Assembly (NCBI RefSeq): GCF_029168945.1
Contig: NC_083604.1
Location: 63,318,211-63,382,210 of the forward strand
DNA from: Cannabis sativa
Taxonomy: Eukaryota; Streptophyta; Magnoliopsida; Rosales; Cannabaceae
Length of the DNA: 64,000 bases
Direction of reading: 5' to 3'
Shown piece by piece: positions 11,123 through 25,194 of this stretch. A program made the position numbers and the translations under genes. The notes below the pieces were generated by a model. It searched no databases and was not told the origin of the DNA. It was given only the letters and a program-made list of their open reading frames with translations. Every line of letters begins with the position of its first letter. Position 1 is the first letter of the stretch.

Positions 11123-14100
11123 TCCTTTATTTAAGAATTGTTATTCTACTATACTTTACTTAATAAAAAAAAAAAACATGCTCCTACAATTGCATGCTCG
11201 TAATATTATAAAAGTTTTCCTTCTCTTATGATCATCCTTACATGCCATTAAGAGTAAAACTATTTATTCTCATCTGAACATCCTTACATGTCACTTGAGA
11301 ACACATTATGCAGTACAAAAAAAATAACAAACAACAAAGAGTAGGTTAGAAGACCTTATGCAAACTTCTCTTTATATCATGCTCTTCCGTTGAATGTTAC
11401 TACATACAAAAGCTTAACTTTCTATTTATTAATTTACACCATAGAGTTATAGTGTCACCTATAGTTTCATAGTTGTTACTCTATCAGTTATAGATACTTG
11501 TTCTCATAACATTAGGAAATAAGCACTCAGGCCCTTTATAATTCCTTATATAATTTTAATGATCCATTCATCCACCACTCAGTATGAGCTCGCTTCTTAG
11601 TTTCCTTTAGGCTATTTCTCGGACAGTATAGTCTTTGATTCCTATTGTAGTCTCTTGATTTTTTTACCACTTCATTGTATCTTATTTGCTGATCTCTCCT
11701 CTGGTTCTTGGTCCTCCAATACTCTTCCAATCAAGTCGACTTAATTATGAGATTAGCTAATTTTACACAATAACTTTTGTCTACCTTTGTGATACTTTAC
11801 GATAGTGGTCAAATTTGTAATCCTGATAAATTTGTAGTTATGCTCAATGATCACTTCTTCTGTAATACTAACTATCTGAGGTATCACATAACTTCATACT
11901 TATCATACCATTGATTATTCCAGCCATATTCATGCCTTGTATCTTGCAGTCCTCTTTAATTCGCCTAAACATATCTTAACTTCTTAATTGTACCTCTAAA
12001 ACTTACAAATCTCTTAAACATACATTCTTATACTGATTATTTACTTAAGACTATACTATATATGTATTAAAACAAAAAAATAATAATAAAAAAAGCACTA
12101 ATAACCCCTTTAAAATAAGTTCAACCCTACCATGGGTTATCATAACCCAACTATCTACTTTCCGTTGACTTTTAATCATAAGTCAACCATACCAATCTCA
12201 TAATGTATTGATCAACTAAGTTATTAGGGTAAGGATACTATATATATAATTTGCAAACTATGCCGAACAGACCTTACTCTGTCCATCACCATTATACCTC
12301 CTATACCCCTACTTGTATTTGATTTATTACTGGAGACTCACTATTTATAATTCCTTAGTCAAGGATTTTTGATTCTTACTTCCAATACTACCTTTAAGCA
12401 CAAGTCAATACTTCGTTCAAGCGTCTCATTTTACATCCAAACGCCACCAAATTATTAATACCTATCTTCTTCTTTTCTTCAAATTTTTGCACTTTCAATT
12501 GGACAAAACTTAGTAGTGTGCAATAAGTTAGTTATTGTCAGCTTGAGAGAGTCCTTCCAAAGATCTCTATTACTGGCTTTTTAGATTGAAAAAAAATATC
12601 TAATATTTTTTTCCAATTTTTTTTTTTGCTCTTAACAATTTTAGGTTTTGACAAATCCATAGTCATTCTCTTCTCGGACACTATAGGGCCTAGAAACACC
12701 GTCTCTTTTTAGCAGGGCTGGACTATGTGAGTTTTTCTCTTAGTTTCTCATTAGATGACACTCCAACATACTTATACTATTGTCCATAATATAAGTCGTA
12801 ATTGGATTGTAGTATCCTTTGCTTACGTTGTGCCTTGAATTCCTTTATGTTGCATGAGTATTTTCTAATCCCAACACTTATCAGAAACTTGTATAGTCCT
12901 TGATATGCCATGAAATTCTTCAATATATGTTACTTTGGTCCTAATTGTGTCTCACTTTTCTCCTGTCTCTAAGTGAGGCTTTCCTAACATTTTCTCATTG
13001 AGCTATACTCCACACCATTGTTGTTGTAACAGTGAGTATTTGGAATCTAGGGATGCTAATTCCTCCTCTTTCTCAAGTTTTGAATTTGCGATCCACTCTC
13101 TGTAGTTGTTTGTTGTACACCCGCCACAAAGCTGCATCCACAATCTCTTAGTTGTGTAGTTGTGATCCATTCCGAGTAGTCACCCTCTTAGTTGTCTCTC
13201 ATTCATGTTGTACCCAAATTGTTAGCCGTGCCTGGACCTCCTTTGTCTTTCTCCTTTGAAAATGTCTCTGTCGAAACCATGCACATGTTTTTCTCTATTG
13301 TCTCCTCCACCAAGTAGATGACCTTGAGTTTAAAGTTTACAACTTTCCTTTCGGTAATCTAATATTTGTTGATGCTCTGCTTATCTCTTAGTGTTTAAGA
13401 TACCTTCATAAGCTATTACCTCTAGTAATTTTATCATGTCTCTTTCTAACTTCTTATTTTGGATTCTATTCAGCACACTACACTCCTTTCTATATGATGG
13501 CATCGTCCTCTCGTGACTCATTTCTATAATAGACTTATCTCTAATGTCTTTGCATACAGTACTCATACTTCTTACCATTTAACTTAGGAGTGCGTAACTT
13601 ATAAAATATCCAACAAGATAGTACTTGCTCCTTAAAGATCTATTCTTTCATCCTTCTTAATAAGTAGGTTTCGTAAATTATATTGTCCCAGTCTGGTATA
13701 ACGTCTACTATTCTAAGTCATCCCTACTTCCTATATGTTGGGCTTCCATTCATAGCTAGGTGTAGAGACCGCTTCTTCAACCATTCATAGATAGGTGAAA
13801 ATATATGCGTCGGTACTTAGTTGGCTATTGGTACATTTCATTATGTGCTTCAAGTTCCACTACTAGTGTTGGTGATCTTTTGCTGAGCCTGTGAAAACTC
13901 TTCAACAAATTGTCTTAGTCATGCTCGTAGTCCTTCCAATACCTCTATTAGATCGTTAGCCTTAACTATTATTGGGTTCTCTGGAACATCAACCATCTGT
14001 GGGTCAGCGGAACACACATCCTTAGCCCCCACATCTATTGGTCGTTCCTTTCACATTGGTTCTAACTGATCTTCTAGTTTCATGTGTGAGCTCTTACAAG

Positions 14101-14570
14101 AAAGGTTGATTTAAAAGAAACAAAAGAGTTCAATTATTGGAAGAGAAGATTCTATGTACATATCTAAACTTAATGTTGTCAAGCTTAACTAGTAATATTC
14201 TATTTATCAAATAAAGTCTTATGAACTCCTAATATAATTTATTCTAAATTTTCAAGAAAGGAACACGGTCCTTCCTAGTTCAGTTCAAGACAATAAAGAA
14301 ATATAAACCTATACATCTTCTTCCTAAAAAGTGTAATCAATCATAAGAGATAGAGGGTACTATTGATGTCTCTAAGCACCACCTCAGATGAGGCTCTAAT
14401 TCTAAGAAACATATTTAAATAAAAAAAATCTATGTATCACATATAAGACTATTAACGGCAATACCAAGAAAATTAAAACTAACACTTACATAATACTGAG
14501 AGGGATCTTTTTCAGTCTTCTATATGTATACCGCGAGTATCCTTCGGGTATCCTTCGGGCTGACGGACGA
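11123..14570 (-). pseudogene. Decayed interior of the gypsy element
   Basis: No frame above about 65 codons. Minus-strand reading at about 14100-13850 gives gag-N-terminus-like segments (VDVPENPIIVKANDLIEVLE, then LRQFVEEFSQAQQKIT) broken by stops. The rest is AT-rich and unrecognised. I infer an eroded gag-pol or a non-coding filler as in large derivative elements. Confidence 0.45.
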
Positions 14571-14585
14571 TCGACTCTGATACCA
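14571..14585 (-). other. Primer-binding site, tRNA-iMet type
   Basis: The minus strand reads TGGTATCAGAGTCGA two bases from the 5' LTR end at 14588. Matches the initiator-Met site over 11 bases. Confidence 0.8.
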
Positions 14586-14587
14586 AC

Positions 14588-17365
14588 TGTGACGCCCCGA
14601 TATTTTGCCTTATTTTACAAAATATACTATTTTCATGCATAATTTGAAAAGATAAAAAAAAAAAAAATTAAATACAACAGTGGATTTTTTTTTAAAAAGA
14701 AAAATCAAAATGCAACATAGAAGGATCCTTCATTTGAAAAAAAAAACAAGATACAGTAAGTAAATAATTTTAAATAATACATTTCCATTGTGTTTAGATT
14801 TATCAAATACTTAAAAATAAAACAGGCACCACAGGCGTCCTAGATCGTTTGCCCGTCCGTAGCCACTCACAGTATACGTACCAGAACTGACCCTGCTCAC
14901 TATACACTTCCCTGTCTAATACTTGTAGGGGGAAAGTAAGGGGGGTGAGCTAAAAGCTCAGTAAGGAAATGCTTATCAAACAATACCATATAGTATCACA
15001 CATACTACCATTAATGTATTTATTAAGTTTTAGCAATATCATACATGCTATTTTATAACTATAACCAAATAACTGTACATATGGAAACCTTCATCATATA
15101 GGTCTATACTATTTGTTCACACCGTACACATATACAGAGATCATAACTCCAATATCATACTCATAACATAATCATATCAATACTATAAATAATAATGTCA
15201 TTATCATAATATTGGCATATCATAGCCATTACTTACATAACCCGGGCCTAGCCTGACCCTACAATATCCTGGGCCTAATCTGTCCATATAATAACATAGG
15301 CCTATGCAGCCCTACCATTGTTATAGGATAGGGTATCTCTATATTCAACAGTAACATCATTGTATCATACCCACCATAACAATCTCATACACGACTCAGT
15401 AAAATGCAGGGTAGGGTATCTCTACATTCAACGGCCTTATCCCGTATCATACCACACCATGGTCCCCCACTTTACCTGAGATGTTAGCATACAACATACA
15501 ACATACAACATGCAACATACAAATACATCATACAACATACAACCTGAAACATACAAATACAACATACAACGTATACAAGTCATACAACCATAATCTATGT
15601 ATCAATTCACAAACTGATATTGTGTCCATACCACACATTCTCAGTACCATATACATATTCATAAAAACAAATCATAAATCATATTTCAATACATAAAGAA
15701 TTTAAATTTATGCAGATAAACACATAAAAAACTATCTAATTTCCTTACTTTAAATCCCGCTGCTTAAGACTTGTTATCTCGTCACTACTACCTATAACAA
15801 CACATGGGTCAAGGCCCTAACATTAAAATTCGCACTCTTACAGTACAGCAGAAAGAACACTTTTTTTGACCAATAACTACACGAATTCAATGAAAGTTTC
15901 TTCACAAAAATTATAAGAAATTCAATTATCTTTGTAACGGTATATAGATCATTAAAAATGGATTAAAACTGAGGGAGTTATGATAGTTTTACTGAAACTA
16001 TTTCTGAGAAAGAATATGGAGTAACGAATCACAGGAGACATCGGAAATACAAAGTTTTGATACTGAAATATTCCAAATCAGAAAATACTCTCTTCATAAA
16101 AGTTTTAGAAAATCGAATTCCCTTTCTAATGACACAAAAACCTTTAAAATTGGAATTATAACGTAAGAGATATAGATATTATACCGAAACAGTTATTTTG
16201 GAAATCCTGAAACAAATAGATTTCAAACTACAGCAATAAAACAATAATTTTTGACTTAGAATAATCAATAATTGGTGAATGGTTTCTTCATAAAACATTT
16301 ATAAAATTGAATTATCTTTTCAACGGTACCAGTATCGCTAGAATCGGATCATTATTCAAAGAGATATTCGGATTTTACTGAGACAACTTATATAGAAAAT
16401 ATGAAAAACGATTTACAATAAACAGCGTAGAAATACTAATTTTTGACATAGATAAATTTCGATTCAGTAAAACATTTCTTCATAAGAATTATAGAAAATT
16501 CAATAAGCTTTCTATAGACACCAAGATTGCGAGAATCAGATGAGTATTTAAAGAGATATGACAGTTTTACTGAGACATGTTTCATTCTGAAAAATAAGAA
16601 AAAGAGACCTACGAATATTCTCCTATTGTGATTAATAAATTAGTAAATGTAGAGTTTCTTACCTCAAATACATCAAGCTTCTGGATCGATAGACATAAGA
16701 TGATGGTGATCAAAGATGAGAGTGAAGAGAGGTATAGATTTGGCTAAAGATGACTTTAGTTTTATGAATAATAATAATATTAACATTATAACAATAATAA
16801 TATGATAAATTATTAAATAAACAAATATCTAACTTTTAAATTTAAATTGTAAGCTCTTAATCTCGTAACTTTAGGGCTTAGTTTTGACCTAGAAAAATTA
16901 CGAATTATGATACAGCTATTTCTACAAAATTTATAGATCTTCGAATTATCTTTCCAACGCCACTGGAATCACCTCAATCGGAGTTATAAAACTCCAGATA
17001 TGATTATTTTAGTAAAACAGTTTCTAAACCTGCGAATTTCTCTAAACTTACGAATTTTCTCACATTAATTAAATAATAATATTATTTCATACCACTTATA
17101 CCATTATTTAAATCAAATAAATATATTATAAAGAAAACCTAATGGACTTTCATATCGGGCTTTAATTAAACGATTACGTGCTTATGAAAATACCATAATA
17201 TTTTACTTTCGTAGTTAATACAACTTTAACTCTCTTTAGAAAATTGGTTCAACTACTCTAAGCAATAGTCTCTACTCACTAACAACACAAATAAATGAGA
17301 TAATTATCCTCGCACCATTAATATCCCAAAAAAAAATTAACTACTATTTTAATGTTGATATTACA
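14588..17365 (-). repeat. LTR (2778 bp), 5' LTR of the minus-strand gypsy element
   Basis: Same termini and order as 7439-10322. It is shorter mainly because of a deletion of about 110 bases near 16750. Confidence 0.9.
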
Positions 17366-17370
17366 TTAAT

Positions 17371-18397
17371 ATTACGTGGACCACTAAAAATTTGCCAAGT
17401 GTAAAAGTGTGTACACGTGGACAGTCCACCGTGACACTTAATTGTGATTTTTGGACAGAGGGGTACAGAGAAAAACGGAATGGGAGTTTAGGTAGTTTTG
17501 CCCCCAAAAAATCAATTTTTGTGGTTAAGTGTTAAAAAAATTTAAAATTTAAGTAGTTTAACTACCAATATTCCTTTAAAAAATGTATAACATAGATGAT
17601 TTGATTACATATAATTTGGAATGTATATTTTCTCTATGGAGATGGACCCTGCGGGGACCCGCTCCTTATGAAGCAGGGATTCCCCGTTTAAATGGGGAAT
17701 GAGACCGAAATTTGGGGATGGGGATCACACTCATTGTCCCGACACAGACCCGTTTAATATTTTATAATTTATAATTTATGTTTGTATTTTTTAATATATT
17801 ACTATTATTTTTATGACTTTTAAGTTGTATTTTGGATAATAATTAATTTACTGAATAATAATTAATATGTAATATGTTAATTTTTATGTAGTTTAATATT
17901 TATAAATATATATATAAATTTTTATTATAAATATTATTTTTTTATTGGAGAATTTTCCGTTACGTTCCCGTTTTTATTAGGGGATTTTTCGCACTATCTC
18001 CAATAAAAAATAAGCAAAGATGAGAATTAAAATTTTTAACAAGAATAGGAACAAAAAGAACACTCTCCCCTAATTCCCCCTTTAGATCCCTATAGATCCC
18101 TACCTATAATATAAGTTGACAAAGAAGAAAATAAAAGCATATTTAATAATTAAAGTTGAATTGAATCTTTGAATTCATGCATCTGAGATTCCAAACCAAA
18201 CCAAAACCCCACCACCAGTATCGCAGTCAATTCAACATTTAACTTTAATATATACAGAATCAGAACAAAATAAACCCTAATTTTAGAAAAAAAATAAAAT
18301 AATCGTAAAGTCTAAATATAATAAGAGGAACGGAATCTTCTACAAAAGTAGTGTCAGATTGTCAGAATCAACGGTCAGGATTATTGCTTCTGCTGAC
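17371..18397 (+). promoter_or_regulatory. Upstream region of the asparagine synthetase gene
   Basis: About 1.1 kb between the gypsy element and the gene. ACGTGG occurs at its start and a CACGTG G-box at 17414-17419. The stretch 17630-18110 has GGGGAT/CCCC-rich segments typical of a decayed dispersed repeat. The element insertion therefore sits within plausible promoter range. Regulatory function is inference. Confidence 0.4.
17414..17419 (+). promoter_or_regulatory. G-box (CACGTG)
   Basis: Palindromic CACGTG in the context TACACGTGGAC, bound by plant bZIP and bHLH factors. It lies about 1.1 kb upstream of the start codon. One copy alone is weak evidence of function. Confidence 0.3.
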
Positions 18398-18405
18398 TAT
18401 AAATA
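18398..18405 (+). promoter_or_regulatory. TATA box of the asparagine synthetase gene
   Basis: TATAAATA lies about 120 bases upstream of the ATG. Transcription would start near 18430, giving a short leader with a (GA)n tract at 18491-18507 and no upstream ATG. Confidence 0.6.
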
Positions 18406-18520
18406 CACACATCCAAGAGATCTCGCAGCCTTCTCCATTTTCATTTCATACTCACACCCAGCTTCGTCTTCTTCTTCCTCACTTGTACTCAGAGAGAGAG
18501 AGAGAGAAGGCTACGTCGCC

Positions 18521-21500
18521 ATGTGTGGGATACTGGCAGTGTTTGGTTGCGTAGACAACTCTCAGGCCAAACGCTCCCGTATCATCGAATTGTCCCGGAG
18601 GTCAGCCTTTTCTCTTGTCCATTTTTCATTTTCTTCTCTCTTTTTTCCATCATATGACCAACATTTGAGCCTTACATTGTTCCTGCATTTCATTTCTGAG
18701 CTGAGTTTTTCTTCTTTTGGAGAAATTATTCTCAAGTTTTTGTGTATTGCTTTGGGTTCTGATTTATGCGTATGGATACGATTTGATCTTTTTGTTTTCT
18801 TCATATCCAAATTGTAGTTTTGTTGATTGTTGTGGCATTATTGACTTAAGTCGTTGATATTGCTATGTATGTTGTCCGTCTAGTAGCTCAGTTTTATATT
18901 TTGATTCCGTTTGCTTGTGCTGGGATTTGGGTTTTGAAGTTAATTGATTAGGATGTGGGTGAATTTATAAAATTACCATTATTTTTGTTGTTAATTACGT
19001 TTAATTTGATTATTTTTGCTCTCTTGATTTGATACCTTAGGCTTCGCCATAGAGGTCCTGATTGGAGTGGCTTGCATTGTCATGGGAATTGTTATCTTGC
19101 TCATCAACGTTTAGCTATTGTAGACCCCACTTCTGGAGATCAGCCACTTTACAATGAAGATAAGACTGTTGTCGTCACGGTACTACTAGCTCTTTTTACC
19201 TCTTCGAACTATTGTGTGTAGGTTTATGTTTACTAACGTTAATATCAACTTATTAAGAAGGTTTTATTAATATTGGTAAAGTTGAATTAACACATACAGA
19301 TTGTCTCATGTATTTTTCCTTTTGTACATGTCATTGTTCAGATTGGGTTACTTGAAGTGTTTTTATTTATTTAATAATGTGTTATTTTACTAATATATCA
19401 ACTTGACACCTTTCTCCTGTGTGATTGTTGAAATTGCGGTCATAAGGTTAATGGAGAAATATATAACCATAAGGAATTAAGACAGAAGCTGAAGTCACAC
19501 CAGTTTCGCACTGGCAGTGACTGTGAAGTCATTGCGCATCTTGTAAGTGACTAAGAATATATTTCAAGATTGATTTGTGCTTGGTGAACAACCATTTATT
19601 ATAACTATGATTTTAATGCTTTATTCCCCTTTTCATATTTCTTCTTTTGGTACTTCTATACTTTCCTTTTTAGTGCATCACTTATGAAAATATGTCATTG
19701 CCATTGGCAGTATGAAGAATATGGGGAGGATTTTGTGCATATGTTGGATGGCATGTTCTCCTTTGTCCTCCTTGACACTCGAGACAATAGCTATATAGCA
19801 GCTCGGGATGCTGTTGGTATTACCCCACTTTACATGGGTTGGGGTCTTGATGGTATGTAAATTTATCCCCGTATGTGTAATGTACTGTCTGGTCCTGATA
19901 ATAATAGTTTAAGTCTTTGTTTCTTGAATACGAGCTGTATAAGAGATGTTAGGAAGTGTTAAAACTGTACCGCTTCATAATCACAATAACATATACTCTG
20001 TATTCTTTGATTCAGAATTTGAGAGTACCTTTGATTTTCAGTTCATCTATTATTTGCTCTTGCGTAGTTTTATTTTTACTATTTGGGAATTTATGATTTC
20101 ATTTTTATTTTAGAAGTTAGTGAGATGATAAAATGAAGAACATGTTTATTACTTAATCATCTGCAGGATCAGTTTGGTTTGCTTCAGAAATGAAGGCTTT
20201 GAGTGATGACTGTGAAAGGTTTATGTCGTTCCTTCCTGGGCATATATACTCTAGCAAGCAAGGTACGATATATCATGCTTATGCATATTTTAAGCTCTCT
20301 ATTAGTAAGTGAATGGAACAATAAATAAAGATAAGATCATATCTGATCAAATCAAATCAAATAGTATCTCATTCTTTTACTATAAAAAACTCAAGAAAAA
20401 TACTAGGTGGTTTCAAAACTTAAGTGCCCGCCACGTATCTCTGTTTGGAACAAATTTATTTGCTATCTTTAAAACCTATTCTTACATCATAATCTTTTTC
20501 GGTTAATGGATGTTATGTTTTCCATCTTATGAATTCATCATGTATTTGCAGGAGCAATGAGAAGATGGTACAACCCACCATGGTTTTCAGAGCAAATACC
20601 TTCAACTCCCTATGATCCAATGGTCCTTCGGAAGGCTTTTGAGAAGGTAAGCTCCAATTTTTTTTTTACTATTTTGTTTTTTATGTATTTATATTTCCAC
20701 TACTCGTGTTCGGTAACTTGCAGCCAGTAAAACATAATTTCCTATGATCTAGAGGACCTCAGACTTGTGTTCTCTAAGTTTTTGAGATTCGTGGAAATTA
20801 AAGCCCTGAAAAGATTACAGATACCATTTACAGGCCACTGACAATTATCTTACTAGGATAATATGCTGACATAAAAGTCCCTTAATTATTAATGTATAAA
20901 TAATATGTTTGGCAAGACTGAACATATGCATTGGATATGAATGTTTTATGCTTGTTCATTTCCTACTTATACTTCAGAAGTGGTCGACAGATTCTGCTAA
21001 TTCGATGCTTACTTGTTGCCAGGACGAGTTGCAAAAATGGGCCAATAATTTATGTGGGTTTTATTATTCTTTTTGTCTACGATGAGTATACTTGATAAGA
21101 CTGTGGTCTAAGCTAGGTACAGAAATTTATAGGACATAGCTCATCCGTCATTAATATTGATACATCCCCAAATAGCTAAAAAAGACATTTAGTAACATCT
21201 ACACAACTTAAATTAGAAATCTTCTAAGAGCGCAAGAGTCATTAGATTGTTGATCAATTAGCAAACTACGAATTACTGTAATATTATTATATGAATGATG
21301 TTGATATTTAATGCATTTGTTCATCTGGAAATCTTTCAGGCTGTTCTAAAAAGACTCATGACAGATGTACCATTTGGTGTACTTTTGTCTGGAGGCCTGG
21401 ACTCATCACTTGTGGCAGCTGTGGCTTCTCGCTTTTTGGCTGAATCAGAGGTTGCTTGTCAATGGGGATCTCAGTTGCACACCTTCTGCGTTGGTTTGAA

Positions 21501-24158
21501 GGTCATAACAACTATTTCCTGTTTGACAGCATGCGTCTACTTACATTTTATCCCATTATTAATTTTTCTTTTAGGAGATTTTTTTCCCATTGCTGTAATT
21601 TGGCTTTATTTAAATTTCAATATGCAATGATCTTTTTCTGAAAGAAGAAAAAAAAAACCCTAAAAAGTAAGCAAAATTTGGATTATCCCGTATCTGTCTT
21701 GTTTTTATCTAAGAATCTGGATTATGAGGTACTGGTTGTCACAGTGTATAATGTTGAATAAAGGACAACTGAATATTCCTGTGTATGCGGTACCTAAGAT
21801 GTGTTTGTACCAGTTTGTGCTATGCCATTTTTTTGATATCCTGTAAAATGGTAACCAAATACTATTCGTACTTTTTCAAATAATAATAATTAATAATACG
21901 TAAATCTGTTATTAATAATATTTGCGCTGACATTAATAGTTTAAACAAAAAGGAAGAGCTCTGACCATATTTCACTCGTATGTTTCAAATTTTAGTTAGT
22001 TTGCTTTGAAAGATTTCTAAAACTGCGATTAATTTGTATCATTTGATTTTAATTATTCCATCTTTTTCTTTCCATTTTAGCTTTCTAAATGTTAGTGTAT
22101 ATTCATTTGCCTCACTTATTATGTATTCAGGGCTCTCCTGATCTAAAAGCTGCACAAGAAGTAGCAGATTATCTTGGAACTCGCCATCATGAGTTTCACT
22201 TCACTGTTCAGGTGATCCATCCCTTATAAAGCTAAGGTTGCTACAAGCATTTTAAGTCTGTAAGATGTAAGATAATAGAATTGTTTCCTTTGTTTCCAAT
22301 TCAGGAAGGCATAGATGCAATTGAAGAAGTCATTTATCATACTGAAACATATGATGTGACAACTATCAGGGCTAGCACTCCCATGTTTCTTATGTCTAGA
22401 AAAATTAAATCTTTGGGAGTGAAAATGGTTATCTCTGGGGAAGGTTCCGATGAAATTTTTGGGGGTTATCTGTATTTCCACAAGGCCCCAAATAAGGAGG
22501 AGTTTCACCAAGAAACATGTCGAAAGGTAATTGACCAATGTCTCCCTTCTTTCCTTGATATTTCATTTCTTGATTAGTGGCATGTGACCTTGCAATTCAA
22601 CCTTGGTGGATTAGGTCATACTGCCTTAGTTTTGAGTTTCTAAAATTTTTAATGGTTACATGGACAATTGATCAGATCAAGGCTCTTCATCTTTATGACT
22701 GTCTGAGAGCCAACAAATCAACTTCAGCTTGGGGGCTTGAGGCTCGTGTACCCTTTCTGGACAAAGAATTTATCAACATTGCCATGGCCATTGATCCAGA
22801 ATGGAAAATGGTGAACTTTTACTTTGTGTATCAAGTTATATTATAATTTTTCTTCTTAGAGAAGCTTATAATATAAACATATGATCCATATGAATCTATT
22901 TTTTGGATCCAAAGTTAAAACTACTTGAAGCAAAAGCAACGTTATCCATGTGGTAGACCTTATATATAACATAGGGGTGGTCTCTTTGGGTAACTTTTTG
23001 TATCATATGTTCATAAATTGAAACTAAATATACATATATATGGTTGTAATACTTGGCACTTTCATGCATTGATAACTACAGATCAGGCCTGATCTTGGGA
23101 GAATCGAGAAGTGGGTTTTACGTAACGCATTTGATGATGATCAGAAACCATATTTACCAAAGGTGTGTACCTCTGTACTTGTTGCTTTTGCAACACACAT
23201 TGTTGTGCTCATCAAGTTATACACAATCTTTGTTTTGCATACATATCTTGTTTTCATTGTTTTGAAGGGATGTTTATCATCTCTTTTTCAGGAAATCATT
23301 TTTCTTACAAGTTTGATTTATTTTTTTTTGGTCGTAGCACATTTTGTACAGACAGAAGGAACAATTCAGTGATGGTGTAGGGTACAGTTGGATTGATGGC
23401 CTGAAGGATCATGCCAACAAACAAGTAAGACTTTGCTTTGTTTGGGTGTTGCTAGAATTTGTTTTTTATTTGTACTACCTTTAGCCAACTTATTTCTATC
23501 TCTGAATTGAACAAGAAACAGATGCTTCTTCTTTTTGGTTGCATTTTATACTCTTTACTTTTGATTGCCCTTGATCAGGTAACAGATGCTATGCTAATGC
23601 AAGCAAGCTTCATTTATCCCGAGAATACTCCAACCACAAAAGAAGGATACTATTACAGGACTATATTCGAGAAGTTCTTTCCCAAGGTGAAATATTTAGA
23701 TACTACTTTCGTTTTTTTTTTCTTGAACTTCTCTTCATCAACAATTTTTATGCTCGCTGTCAGGTGGGAGGCTGGTTTGTTTCTTGTGTTGTGTTCTTAG
23801 TTACTAAATTGCTAATGTCTCACTTTTCATACTAACTGTTCTTTTTTACTTAAATATCCAATTCCAGACGCATTGTTTATATTTTTGCTAGAGCCCTGAT
23901 TCAACTGACCATTTTTTTCAACAGAATGCTGCCAGATCAACAGTTCCTGGTGGTCCAAGTGTGGCATGTAGTACTGCTAAAGCTGTTGAATGGGATGCAG
24001 CATGGTCCAATAATCTCGATCCATCAGGCCGTGCTGCTCTTGGTGTTCATGCAGCAGCATATGAGGAATCATTGGGTGACAAGGACACCAATCAGCCGCA
24101 TGGATCTCCCCAAAAGCTGCAAGAAGGGCTTGTGGAGCAGGCAGCCACGGTTGTTTGA
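18521..24158 (+). CDS. ASN: Asparagine synthetase (glutamine-hydrolysing), 14 exons
   Basis: Makes asparagine from aspartate, glutamine and ATP, the main nitrogen transport and storage step, in the cytosol. Exons: 18521-18600, 19041-19179, 19447-19542, 19711-19852, 20167-20262, 20552-20646, 21340-21501, 22131-22211, 22305-22526, 22676-22810, 23082-23162, 23338-23424, 23579-23686, 23925-24158. They total 1758 nt, 585 residues, the usual plant length, and every junction is GT-AG and in frame. The N-terminal class II glutaminase starts MCGILAV with nucleophile Cys2; RHRGPDW, NGEIYNH (75-81) and RTGSDCE (94-100) follow. The synthetase domain has the ATP-pyrophosphatase loop SGGLDSS (233-239), [12 protein letters not shown] (341-352) and EARVPFLD (393-400). 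The C-terminus has [15 protein letters not shown] and a variable tail. Convergent with the TLDc gene. All catalytic motifs are intact. The paralogue class is not assigned. Confidence 0.97.
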
Positions 24159-24491
24159 GTAGAACTTAATGTCAATACTATGTCATATGAGCACCATCCT
24201 AGCTTTGCTCGTAATAGCACAGGTACTAGTTACAACTTAACAAATGGTCTTCATTTATTGTTAATGTTAAACACTCATCTGTATATCATGATAAGTTACC
24301 AGATTAGGCTAACAGATGGTAATACTTTCTAGCAGGGTTTGCAGCAAACACTGTAGTTAGAGCTTGGAGCAGGTCTTGATGAGCCGTTTGTTGATTTATG
24401 TAAAGGCCTTCTTTAATCCACATCATCATGCTGATCTTGGAGCTTAGGTTATTTTTCATTCCAATCCCTCAGGCTTTTTCTGTAGATTACT

Positions 24492-24497
24492 AATAAA
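24492..24497 (+). terminator. Polyadenylation signal of the asparagine synthetase gene
   Basis: AATAAA lies 334 bases after the stop codon, in a T-rich 3' region. A near-upstream element with this sequence is the plant optimum. The real cleavage site cannot be read from sequence. Confidence 0.45.
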
Positions 24498-24511
24498 ATC
24501 TGTTTGTCATC

Positions 24512-25194
24512 TCAATGTTTTCTTATTCCTAGAGTTGAGTGTTGTATTTCATCTTATTCTCGTACTTGTTTATGTATCTACAAGTTGAAGATATTTGGTC
24601 TAACTGATGCTTCTTTCACAGTCCTCTGCAATTCCATGATGGGGTTTTTGTTTTTGCTAGGAACAATTTCCATAAGAAAAATTAAATATAAAAGAATTCA
24701 GTTTTATGATTGATTTCCAATTAAGATAATTCATTTGTTAAACCACAAGATTATCTGTTGCTATTAGCATTAGACATTAAATCCTTTGTGCTTGTAAAAC
24801 AAGAAGCAAGAAAATGTAGTTTAATCTTATCAGAAGGTAACACGACATCGAATCAAGTATTGAATCAGCATTGATTTTGATATTTAGCCATCAAACTGAT
24901 AACAGATGGGGACTAAAGAGGTTACAATTACAAACATGTTCAAAACTACAAAAACAGTATCATACATTCCACAAAACTGGCTGCTCTCTAAACAGCATGT
25001 GTTTATTGAAAAATATATACAGGGAACGACCTTTATATGCAAAAAACAGAAAGACATCACGACATTATCAACAAACAGTTGATCTGTACAAAAAAGACCT
25101 GTGATTTCACTCGTTAGTTGGGTCAGCATCACCGAGCATTAACCACCAATAATAAGGTTTCGGCAGCCAGTTCCTTAACCTTGTCTGAGAGCAT
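24512..25194. other. Spacer between convergent genes
   Basis: AT-rich sequence between the asparagine synthetase 3' end and the TLDc stop codon. Part must be the 3' UTR of the minus-strand gene. The short open frames are not convincing. Confidence 0.5.

Larger units (their letters stand above)
7439..17365 (-). mobile_element. Ty3/gypsy-type LTR retrotransposon, degenerate, TSD TTAAT
   Basis: Two near-identical LTRs (7439-10322 and 14588-17365) start TGTGACGCCCCG and end TGATATTACA. They are flanked by TTAAT (7434-7438 and 17366-17370). The element runs on the minus strand: a polypurine tract abuts the left LTR and an iMet-type primer-binding site abuts the right LTR. Minus-strand sequence next to the polypurine tract still reads NFEDEISF, like the C-terminal end of chromovirus polyproteins. 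No intact domain survives in the 4.27-kb interior, so it is non-autonomous or heavily decayed. Confidence 0.9.

Noticed and set aside
12044..12100. Possible Helitron 5' end (CTATACTATATATG)
   Set aside because: No matching hairpin and CTRR end was found downstream, and it lies within the decayed gypsy interior.
17371..17440. Continuation of the copia element after the gypsy insertion
   Set aside because: Sequence after the second TTAAT has no copia RT coding sense. The copia element was truncated before or at the insertion.
18359..18817. 152-codon frame over the asparagine synthetase start
   Set aside because: It reads from the leader through exon 1 into intron 1. The real exon ends at the GT donor at 18601, and the joined exons give the expected protein.
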